Shown: positions 1 through 5,329 of the stretch, in pieces | Numbering within the stretch: position 1 is the stretch's first letter | Layout: each line of letters starts with the position of its first letter | Origin: Flavobacterium sp. | GTDB taxonomy: Bacteria; Bacteroidota; Bacteroidia; Flavobacteriales; Flavobacteriaceae | Direction: 5' to 3' | DNA: 5,329 nucleotides | Assembly: GCA_015478765.1 (NCBI GenBank) | Contig: JADMKR010000081.1 | Coordinates: 1 to 5,329, forward strand | Made by a program: the position numbers and the translations under genes | The notes under the pieces: model-generated | What the model was told of the DNA's origin: nothing | Databases searched by the model: none | The model's input: the letters and a program-made list of their open reading frames with translations, nothing else

Positions 1-602
1 CAGGAAAACAATGCTATTTGTACCGCAATTATCCCGATCATCAACATGTTTATACCCAACCGCAACCTCATCCAATAATCAGAATATTTTATGCCGGATT
101 GCTGGGAGTAGCGCAGGGAATCTCGGAATTATGTCAAAAAATAAACTTGCCCGATGGAGTCGAGCTTCACATTTTTGGCGATGGCGCCGAAACGCGACAG
201 ATTCAGGAATTTTTAAACGCCAATAGTGAAAAAAACATCGTTTTTCACGGGATGCTGACCCGAACCGAATTACTCACGACGTTATCCGAATATGATATTG
301 CAGTGGTACCACTTCGGACGCGAATTTACGGTTCGGTGCCATCGAAGATATTTGAATACGGCGCGCTCGGATTTCCCATTCTGTATTTTGGAGGCGGTGA
401 AGGCGGTGATATCGTTCAACAAAACAATTTGGGCTGGGTGGTTGAAGTGGAAGATTATGCTGCTTTAAACGACACTCTTGTGGAAATTTCGAAGTTGTCG
501 GCGGATGATATTCTGAAGTTGAAACTAACCGTTCAGCAAAATGCATCAGTTTTCAACCTTGACAATCAGGTAACGAATTTATTGGAGCAAAACGTGTTCT
601 AA
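1..602 (+). CDS. Glycosyltransferase, GT4-type, C-terminal part (5' end off the window)
   Basis: This is the C-terminal half of a GT-B fold sugar transferase that probably adds a sugar from a nucleotide-sugar donor to a lipid-linked glycan in the cytoplasm. The frame is open to the left edge from base 3, so about 199 residues are visible. The TTG at 18 is not a credible start, because YRNYPD looks like the linker between the two Rossmann domains. Counting from that codon, FYAGLLGVAQGI (24-35) opens the donor-binding domain, HIFGDGAE (51-58) and FHGML (76-80) follow, and YDIAVVPLR (92-100) leads to GSVPSKIFEYGALGFPI (105-121). This last segment is the nucleotide-sugar site, with Glu113 in the position of the second Glu of the GT4 EX7E motif and Gly in the first. 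Similar segments occur in WbuB/WcaI-like enzymes. A full protein would be near 400 residues. It ends in TAA and converges on the operon to its right. Donor and acceptor sugars cannot be read from the sequence. Confidence 0.9.
   Translation, partial: GKQCYLYRNYPDHQHVYTQPQPHPIIRIFYAGLLGVAQGISELCQKINLPDGVELHIFGDGAETRQIQEFLNANSEKNIVFHGMLTRTELLTTLSEYDIAVVPLRTRIYGSVPSKIFEYGALGFPILYFGGGEGGDIVQQNNLGWVVEVEDYAALNDTLVEISKLSADDILKLKLTVQQNASVFNLDNQVTNLLEQNVF
599..602. other. Overlapping stop codons of two convergent genes
   Basis: The four bases CTAA hold both stops. TAA at 600-602 ends the + strand glycosyltransferase, and TAG (complement of CTA, 599-601) ends the - strand sugar phosphotransferase. There is no intergenic DNA. 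I looked on both sides for a GC-rich hairpin followed by a T run and found none that is convincing, so any transcription terminator must lie inside one of the two coding regions, or termination is factor-dependent. Confidence 0.95.
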
Positions 603-1963
603 TACGCTTTTTCGTCGCCCTTGAAAATGTTGATGATGGTTTGCACGATTATTTTCAGATCAAGCAACAGCGACCAGTTCTCGATGTAAAAGACATCAAA
701 TTTGATCCGATTGATCATGTCTTCATCAGTTTCAATTTCGCCGCGGTAACCGCGAACTTGCGCCAGGCCGGTTATTCCGGGTTTTACGTAGTGGCGCACC
801 ATATATTTCTTGATCTTGTTGCCGTACGCTTTATTTTGTGACCATAGGTGTGGCCGCGGCCCTACGACCGACATTTCGCCCATTAAAACATTCAGAAATT
901 GTGGCATTTCGTCGATGCTTGTCTTGCGCATAAATCGTCCAATGCGCGTCACCCGGGGATCGTTTTTCGACGCTTCCCGCTCGGTTGTTTTATTCATTCG
1001 CATCGAACGGAACTTATAACAGAAAAATTCCTTTTCGTCAATTCCCGGGCGGCCTTGCTTAAAGAAAACAGGTCCGCGGGATTCGAGTTTGATCAGAATT
1101 GCCAACAGCGGGGTAAGCCAGGACAGCATCCCGAGAATAATGACCAGTGAAAAAACAATGTCGAATATGCGTTTAAAAACTTTTGTCACCGGATCGTGAA
1201 GCATCGTCTTCTGCAATGACAAAACCGGGAAAAATTCGTAATAATCAATTTTCAGGTTTTTCGAGAAGATTTCTTTTGTGTCGGGGATAAATTTGATGGT
1301 TTTCTTATTGTCGTCGGCAAACTCAACCAGGTTTTTCAGTTGTTCGTTGGAAATCTCATTCAGCGAGCAGTAAATCTCGTCGACTTTGTTGTTGATTACG
1401 AATTCCTTTAATTCAGATACGCGACCGACAATATTTTCATTAGACTTTTTATCCGAGAAATAACCCATAAACCGGTAGCCGTAGTCATTTCGATTCTCAA
1501 ATAATTCTTTTAGGCGAATCGCCTCTGCGGTATAACCGATGATTACGGTGTTGCGGAAATTGCTTCCGGTGATGATCCGATACTTTTTCAGATAATAAAA
1601 CAGCAACAGTTTGACTACTGAAATCGCAAAAACACATACGACCATAAATATTGCGATCGCACTTCCGCTGAAAATAGGTTCTTTCGCAAATGGAAAGAAT
1701 GCGATGACCAACAGCAGGAATAAAACACTCTGTTTAACGAGTTTTGAAAAGATTTCGACTGGTGTCGTAAATCGGTAAACACTGTAAAATTTGACAAAAA
1801 AAGCGATTGCAATCCACGAAAAGGTTTGATAAGGCAAATAGTATCGCCAATCGAGGTGTAATTCCTCGAGGAATATAAAACATCCGATAGTGATAATCAG
1901 CAAATCCATTGTTACGCTGATCGGCCGGATATATTTGGAATATCGTCCCGTGGATGAAGTCAT
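599..1963 (-). CDS. Undecaprenyl-phosphate sugar phosphotransferase (polyprenyl glycosylphosphotransferase)
   Basis: This inner-membrane enzyme starts repeat-unit synthesis by moving a sugar 1-phosphate from a UDP-sugar to undecaprenyl phosphate. At 454 residues it has the usual length and layout of large WbaP/WcaJ-type enzymes. Hydrophobic segments lie near 16-32, 45-60, 77-92 and 100-125. A Rossmann-like CoA-binding-type domain follows at about 137-245 (TVIIGYTAEA at 139-148). A membrane-embedded helix spans 266-291, with Thr284-Pro285 at the probable break that makes it re-entrant. The catalytic domain is complete: KFRSM (317-321), DPRVTRIGRFMRKTSIDEMP (335-354) with the Asp351-Glu352 pair that matches the catalytic dyad of PglC, VGPRP (367-371), and KPGITGLAQVRGYRGEI (394-410). 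The start ATG lies one base after the stop of the decarboxylase gene and has no clear Shine-Dalgarno, so translation is probably coupled; Met19 is a less likely start because it falls inside the first helix. It is the last gene of the operon. The sugar (glucose, galactose, an N-acetylated sugar or xylose) cannot be told from the sequence. Confidence 0.95.
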   Translation of the reverse strand: MTSSTGRYSKYIRPISVTMDLLIITIGCFIFLEELHLDWRYYLPYQTFSWIAIAFFVKFYSVYRFTTPVEIFSKLVKQSVLFLLLVIAFFPFAKEPIFSGSAIAIFMVVCVFAISVVKLLLFYYLKKYRIITGSNFRNTVIIGYTAEAIRLKELFENRNDYGYRFMGYFSDKKSNENIVGRVSELKEFVINNKVDEIYCSLNEISNEQLKNLVEFADDNKKTIKFIPDTKEIFSKNLKIDYYEFFPVLSLQKTMLHDPVTKVFKRIFDIVFSLVIILGMLSWLTPLLAILIKLESRGPVFFKQGRPGIDEKEFFCYKFRSMRMNKTTEREASKNDPRVTRIGRFMRKTSIDEMPQFLNVLMGEMSVVGPRPHLWSQNKAYGNKIKKYMVRHYVKPGITGLAQVRGYRGEIETDEDMINRIKFDVFYIENWSLLLDLKIIVQTIINIFKGDEKAY

Positions 1964-1967
1964 ACTA
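1961..1967 (-). other. TAG-T-ATG coupled junction
   Basis: Read on the - strand, the decarboxylase stop TAG (1967-1965) is followed by one base and then the ATG of the phosphotransferase (1963-1961). The 20 bases before this ATG contain no purine-rich Shine-Dalgarno. Re-initiation by ribosomes finishing the upstream gene is the simplest explanation for how the downstream gene is translated, although weak Shine-Dalgarno sites are also normal in Bacteroidota. Confidence 0.8.
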
Positions 1968-2948
1968 GTGGATGTAGCCGGAAAAATCTTTGTGTTCTTC
2001 TTTTAACAGATCATCGGTAGAAAGTGATTTGAAATAGTCATAGGTGATTTTCATACCTTCTGCGCGCGACACTTTGGCCTCCCAACCCAGCAGTTCCTTC
2101 GCTTTGGTCGTATCGGGCTGGCGTTGCAGCGGATCGTTTATCGGTAGTGGATGATATACAACTTTTTGTTTAGTTCCGGTCAGTTTAATTATTTCTTCCG
2201 CAAAATCCCTGATCGTAATCTCGTCGGGGTTGCCAATGTTTACCGGATATACATAATCGGAATGCAACAATCTGAAGATGCCTTCCACCTGATCATCTAC
2301 ATAGCAGAACGATCTGGTTTGCATCCCGTCGCCGAAAATCGTCAAATCCTCGCCGCGCAATGCTTGTCCGATAAATGCCGGAATTACCCGACCGTCGTTG
2401 AGCCGCATCCGCGGACCGTAAGTATTGAATATCCGCACTATGCGCGTTTCCACGCCGTGAAATGTATGGTAGGCCATGGTGATCGATTCCTGGAAACGCT
2501 TAGCTTCGTCATAAACACCACGTGGACCAATCGTATTTACATTTCCGTAATAATCCTCGGTTTGCGGGTGAACCAGTGGGTCACCATAGACTTCGGATGT
2601 TGATGCAATCAGGATGCGGGCGTTTTTTACACGTGCCAGACCAAGCAAATTATGAGTTCCGAGCGATCCAACTTTAAGTGTTTGAATCGGGATTTTCAGA
2701 TAATCGATTGGGCTTGCCGGTGAGGCGAAATGCAATATATAGTCGAGTTTCCCCGGTACATGAACGAATTTGGTTATGTCGTGATGGTAAAATTCGAAGT
2801 CTTTATGTTTAAAGAGATGCTCGATATTGCGCAGATCACCCGTGATCAGGTTGTCCATTCCAATCACAAAATAGCCTTCTTTTATAAAGCGGTCACATAA
2901 GTGCGAGCCAAGAAATCCCGCCGCACCGGTAATTAAAATTCTTTTCAT
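1965..2948 (-). CDS. uxs: UDP-glucuronate decarboxylase (UDP-xylose synthase)
   Basis: This is a cytoplasmic, NAD-dependent short-chain dehydrogenase/reductase that converts UDP-glucuronate to UDP-xylose and CO2 and so supplies an activated pentose for the polysaccharide. The 327 residues cover the whole family fold. The NAD-binding GAAGFLG (8-14) sits at the N-terminus, with Asp32 at the end of the second strand. FASPASP (74-80) is typical of the decarboxylase branch. STSEVYG (116-122) holds the Thr117, Ser118 and Glu119 group equivalent to the active site of ArnA decarboxylase. Tyr146 and Lys150 form the YxxxK pair, NTYGPRM (175-181) follows, and Arg212 in TRSFCYVDD matches the conserved catalytic arginine. 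Residue 139 is Thr in GNVNTIGPRG, where I recall Pro as more usual. The N-terminal MKRILITG is the normal start, and its ATG overlaps the preceding stop by 4 bases. Related SDR epimerases are the alternative, but the SEVYGDP...HPQTEDY...GNVN pattern favours the decarboxylase. No UDP-glucose dehydrogenase gene is in the window. Confidence 0.94.
   Translation of the reverse strand: MKRILITGAAGFLGSHLCDRFIKEGYFVIGMDNLITGDLRNIEHLFKHKDFEFYHHDITKFVHVPGKLDYILHFASPASPIDYLKIPIQTLKVGSLGTHNLLGLARVKNARILIASTSEVYGDPLVHPQTEDYYGNVNTIGPRGVYDEAKRFQESITMAYHTFHGVETRIVRIFNTYGPRMRLNDGRVIPAFIGQALRGEDLTIFGDGMQTRSFCYVDDQVEGIFRLLHSDYVYPVNIGNPDEITIRDFAEEIIKLTGTKQKVVYHPLPINDPLQRQPDTTKAKELLGWEAKVSRAEGMKITYDYFKSLSTDDLLKEEHKDFSGYIH
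2945..2948 (-). other. ATGA stop/start overlap
   Basis: On the - strand the bases ATGA contain both the ATG of the UDP-xylose synthase (2948-2946) and the TGA of the upstream polymerase/ligase (2947-2945). This is a standard sign of translational coupling. The upstream stretch CAGCAGAAAAT is only weakly purine-rich. Confidence 0.93.
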
Positions 2949-4279
2949 ATTTTCTGCTGATTGGGCGCACGCATGACGCCGGAGTTAAATAAGCAATACA
3001 TCAATGTAAAAAACACTACTCCGCGTTGCCGCCATAAAAATGACTCTGTCAAAAATAGGCTTATCATCAAAACTGCGAAAGAAATATGTACGAAATCTTT
3101 GGTTTTAATCGCGATTTTCACATTCAGCAATAACATCAGCAATAATAGGAGGAAGCCGAAAATACCGAGTTCTGCAAATATCTGAATGTATTGATTGTGG
3201 AAGTTTTTGGTTTGGTAACCTTCGTTCTCACCATTGCCCAGGAATAAATTGTAGCTTATTGTCTTTTCTTCAATTTTCGGATAGGATGCGTTTATGCCGT
3301 AACCGCTGAAGAAAATATTGTCTTCGGCAAGCATTTCGGTGAAAATCCGGAATTGATAGACGCGGAAAGCCGTACCCGGAAAATAATCATTTGGAGAAAA
3401 GCGCTCCTGTGTCCACGCCTGCTTGATGCTTACATTATAAACCGTACCGCTGCCTTTTCCAATGACGTCATTGACGCTGCTGTCGGTCATCATGGTTTCG
3501 TATTCCTGCTTAAATCGATCTTTGATTTTTCCGACAAATGTGAGTGAAAACAATGCAATTATCAATACTGCCAAATTCCGAAGCCTCATACGCCGTGCGG
3601 TTTTGGTAAAAAAAACCTGATGGATAATGAGCAGCCCTGCGAAAACGACAATAATATTCTTTGATGACAAGAGGAAAACAAGTCCGAATAGTAGCAGCAA
3701 GGCGAAATAATGGAAAGCTTTTTTGCCCGTTCGGGTCAGGAAGTAAAAGAATGCGACGGCTACATAAACCGATACGTGAATGGCGTTGACATCTTTGGTT
3801 ACCAATTCGTGATAGAAAAACACCGACGAATCGCCGGTTGCAATAAATCGGATCGCGGCTTTTACCAGATAGAATATCCCGTAAAGCAGAATGCCGTAGC
3901 TGTAATATTTTATAATGAGTTGCTTTTGCCGGTCGGAGAATGGCCGAATCAGTAAGAAAAATAAGGGAATGAGCAATAACGGCAGTTCTTTGGACAACGC
4001 TTTTGCCGAACTGGATATGTCAACCGACCAAAGAAGGGAAACCAACATCAACCCGTACAATGCAATTGGCAGAAAAAGCTGAAAGTCTCTTTGAAAATTT
4101 TCCTTTCGGAAGTTGATGATCGAGATCAGTGTGAGCGCAGCAACAGCGATACTGTTGACGGCGTAGCTCATCGGAATCGACAACAGGGCAATTACTACAA
4201 AAATTAGCGAAGGATGCCGGCTATTTTCCTGCCTTAGTTCGTGCGAGGCATTCTTCAAATAATCGTAAATATTCGCCAT
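2945..4279 (-). CDS. O-antigen polymerase/ligase family protein (Wzy/WaaL-like), multi-spanning membrane protein
   Basis: This probably acts on the periplasmic side of the inner membrane, either polymerising undecaprenyl-linked repeat units (Wzy) or passing the glycan to a lipid or protein acceptor (WaaL). The 444 residues hold about 11-12 hydrophobic segments, near 24-56 (two), 68-85, 97-112, 122-140, 166-182, 188-204, 206-222, 233-249, 368-388, 396-412 and 418-432. A large hydrophilic loop lies between 251 and 365. HNQYIQIFAELGIFGFLL (361-378) at its end is the hallmark of the PF04932-type family, and TESFLWRQRGVVFF (411-424) is typical of the C-terminal end. Such proteins are very divergent, so polymerase and ligase cannot be separated by sequence alone; location in a glycan operon with an initiating transferase favours a polymerase. 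The ATG at 4279 gives a 59-base overlap with the upstream gene. The next ATG, at Met37, would cut through the first membrane helix. A TTG at codon 8 is possible. GGGA lies some 9-12 bases before the chosen ATG. Confidence 0.88.
   Translation of the reverse strand: MANIYDYLKNASHELRQENSRHPSLIFVVIALLSIPMSYAVNSIAVAALTLISIINFRKENFQRDFQLFLPIALYGLMLVSLLWSVDISSSAKALSKELPLLLIPLFFLLIRPFSDRQKQLIIKYYSYGILLYGIFYLVKAAIRFIATGDSSVFFYHELVTKDVNAIHVSVYVAVAFFYFLTRTGKKAFHYFALLLLFGLVFLLSSKNIIVVFAGLLIIHQVFFTKTARRMRLRNLAVLIIALFSLTFVGKIKDRFKQEYETMMTDSSVNDVIGKGSGTVYNVSIKQAWTQERFSPNDYFPGTAFRVYQFRIFTEMLAEDNIFFSGYGINASYPKIEEKTISYNLFLGNGENEGYQTKNFHNQYIQIFAELGIFGFLLLLLMLLLNVKIAIKTKDFVHISFAVLMISLFLTESFLWRQRGVVFFTLMYCLFNSGVMRAPNQQKI
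4221..4279 (-). other. 59-base overlap of two genes in different frames
   Basis: The 3' end of the DUF1972-type glycosyltransferase gene (TAG at 4223-4221) and the 5' end of the polymerase/ligase gene (ATG at 4279-4277) share these bases in two frames. The glycosyltransferase end looks genuine, since WDKINGEYLRLFEE is a normal family C-terminus. The overlap length therefore depends on the polymerase start. The overlapping N-terminus (about 20 charged and polar residues before the first helix) carries no recognisable domain, so a later non-ATG start that shortens the overlap cannot be excluded. Confidence 0.65.
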
Positions 4280-5327
4280 TTATCTTGTCCCAGTTAAAGT
4301 CGTTGACAATTGCATCGTAATTGTTCTGAACCAGTTGCAAGTTATCATTTTTTTTAACGCTGCCAAGTATATTTTTGACATCGGAAGCACTCGAGAAATA
4401 GAACCCATTTTGCTTGAGAATCCCCTTGTTGAAATCGTTGTCATGTGCAATTACCAATGCGCGTGAAGCCATTGCTTCCAGCAACGACGGGTTGGTCCCG
4501 CCAACGGAGTGACCGTGGAAATATAGCTCTGAAAAGTACCGAAGATTATTGAGATGTTCGAGGTTATAAATACCACCCAGAAATTTTATTTGGGGATGCT
4601 CCTTATATTTATTTTTGAGAAAATTCCCGTATTTGGCATCGTGCTTTCCGATCACTAAAATGGTCGTTTCGTTACTGTGTGCCGCCACACCTTCCAAGAC
4701 CATGTCGATGTTGTTTTCTGGTTCGAAGCGCGCCATCACCATGTGATAGTTTCCTTTGGCGACCTGGTATTTATTTAGAACCGATTCATCTGGTTTATCG
4801 AATGGATGGGCGCCATAAGCGATGTATGTCGATTGCTTTTTATAGCGATTCATCAGGAATTTCTGGATACCGAGGGAATCCGAAATCAAGTGGTCACTGC
4901 TGATGGCCGCCAGTCGTTCGGCAAACTTCAGGAACTGCTGCACCGGACGGGAATACTTTGACCGCTTCCACTCGATTCCGTCCATATTGGTGATGATTAT
5001 CGGTTTTTTCGGCAACAGGAAAAACCAAACCGAATTGCTCGTATAGCCAAGTTGCAGAATAATATCAAAATCGCGTTTTCGCGAATCGAGGATGCAGTTA
5101 TAGTCGTAGATAAATTGCCCGAAAGTGCCGAGTTTATGTTCGGGATCATTTTGATGGATGATCTTTACACCATGGAATTCGGCCTGTTGATAAGGGTGAT
5201 TATGCGAATTATATACGTACACATCGTGGCCACGATCGGCGAGATATACGGAGAAGAATTCGGCGAACTGTTCGAAACCGCCGTAATGGTTGGGTATGCC
5301 GCGGGTTCCGAGAATGGCTATTTTCAT
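4221..5327 (-). CDS. Glycosyltransferase, GT4 family with DUF1972-type N-terminal domain
   Basis: This is a cytoplasmic GT-B sugar transferase that probably adds one sugar of the lipid-linked repeat unit. The 368 residues match the usual length of the DUF1972 (PF09314) plus GT4 group. The N-terminus MKIAILGTRGIPNHYGGFEQF (1-21) is the signature of that group and fixes the start. NMDGIEWKRSKY (114-125) and SDHLISDSLGI (144-154) complete the acceptor domain. The donor domain has YGAHP (171-175), ARFEPENNI (199-207), LVIGKHD (224-230), FLGGIY (249-254) and HGHSVGGTNPSLLEAMA (271-287), where Glu284 is the second Glu of the GT4 motif. Gly stands at the first Glu position, as I recall is normal for this group. 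Known DUF1972 members include pneumococcal rhamnosyltransferases of the Cps2T type, but that does not fix the sugar here. It is the first gene of the operon inside the window. Only two bases precede its ATG, so its promoter and ribosome binding site cannot be judged. Confidence 0.93.
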   Translation of the reverse strand: MKIAILGTRGIPNHYGGFEQFAEFFSVYLADRGHDVYVYNSHNHPYQQAEFHGVKIIHQNDPEHKLGTFGQFIYDYNCILDSRKRDFDIILQLGYTSNSVWFFLLPKKPIIITNMDGIEWKRSKYSRPVQQFLKFAERLAAISSDHLISDSLGIQKFLMNRYKKQSTYIAYGAHPFDKPDESVLNKYQVAKGNYHMVMARFEPENNIDMVLEGVAAHSNETTILVIGKHDAKYGNFLKNKYKEHPQIKFLGGIYNLEHLNNLRYFSELYFHGHSVGGTNPSLLEAMASRALVIAHDNDFNKGILKQNGFYFSSASDVKNILGSVKKNDNLQLVQNNYDAIVNDFNWDKINGEYLRLFEECLARTKAGK

Positions 5328-5329
5328 GC

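Noticed and set aside
18..20. TTG at 18 as the start of a complete short glycosyltransferase
   Set aside because: The frame stays open to the left edge, and the protein would lack the whole N-terminal acceptor domain that GT-B enzymes need. The gene is cut by the window edge.
274..546. A 90-codon open frame on the - strand
   Set aside because: It is antisense to the conserved donor domain of the + strand glycosyltransferase and reads as a low-sense, His/Arg-rich peptide.
641..1150. Three overlapping small + strand open frames
   Set aside because: They are antisense to the most conserved part of the sugar phosphotransferase and look like shadow frames of it.
1653..1660. The palindrome GCGATCGC, like the HIP1 repeat of cyanobacteria
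   Set aside because: I noticed only this copy, inside a coding region, and nothing else suggests a cyanobacterium. It is best taken as chance.
2151..2603. A 150-codon open frame on the + strand
   Set aside because: It lies fully antisense within the UDP-xylose synthase gene, which has clear family motifs throughout. The translated + frame has no recognisable domain.
3710..3955. An 81-codon open frame on the + strand
   Set aside because: It is antisense to the membrane part of the polymerase/ligase gene and has no features of its own.
1..5329. CRISPR arrays, tRNA or rRNA genes, insertion sequences, phage or defence genes
   Set aside because: No regularly spaced direct repeats, RNA-gene signatures, transposase or integrase motifs, or terminal inverted repeats were seen by eye, and the five glycan genes account for essentially all of the DNA.

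Overview
The window is a stretch of a surface-polysaccharide (exopolysaccharide, capsule or O-antigen) biosynthesis locus. It is almost wholly coding. Five genes are present: the 3' end of a glycosyltransferase on the + strand, and four complete, tightly packed genes on the - strand that read towards it. I see no RNA gene, mobile element, CRISPR array, promoter or convincing terminator. No gene-free stretch is longer than a single base between neighbours.

The likely host is a member of the Bacteroidota or a close relative. The reasons are the sequence style of the polyprenyl-phosphate sugar transferase (its C-terminal end, with GYRGEIETDEDM and a closing FKGDEKAY, resembles enzymes common in that phylum), the weak or absent Shine-Dalgarno sequences, and a moderate, slightly AT-rich composition. 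This is inference from familiarity, not from a search.

Layout from left to right: 1-602 (+) is the C-terminal half of a GT-B, GT4-type glycosyltransferase whose N-terminal half lies off the left edge. It meets 599-1963 (-), a 454-residue membrane polyprenyl glycosylphosphotransferase, tail to tail, and the two stop codons overlap. Going on to the right (upstream on the - strand) come 1965-2948 (-), a UDP-glucuronate decarboxylase (UDP-xylose synthase); 2945-4279 (-), a multi-spanning Wzy/WaaL-type O-antigen polymerase or ligase; and 4221-5327 (-), a DUF1972-type GT4 glycosyltransferase whose start codon lies two bases from the right edge. The transcription order of the - strand group is therefore glycosyltransferase, polymerase/ligase, decarboxylase, phosphotransferase. 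The junctions are a 59-base overlap, a 4-base ATGA overlap and a 1-base gap. This points to one translationally coupled operon whose promoter is beyond the right edge.

Working model: the phosphotransferase loads the first sugar phosphate onto undecaprenyl phosphate at the inner membrane. The glycosyltransferases extend the lipid-linked repeat in the cytoplasm, with UDP-xylose supplied by the decarboxylase. The Wzy/WaaL-like protein then polymerises or ligates the exported units in the periplasm. Flippase, chain-length and export genes, and a UDP-glucose dehydrogenase to make UDP-glucuronate, are not in the window and would be expected nearby or elsewhere. I found no evidence for a novel system. 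The more unusual points are the compact gene junctions, the convergent stop overlap and the dedicated UDP-xylose gene inside the operon.
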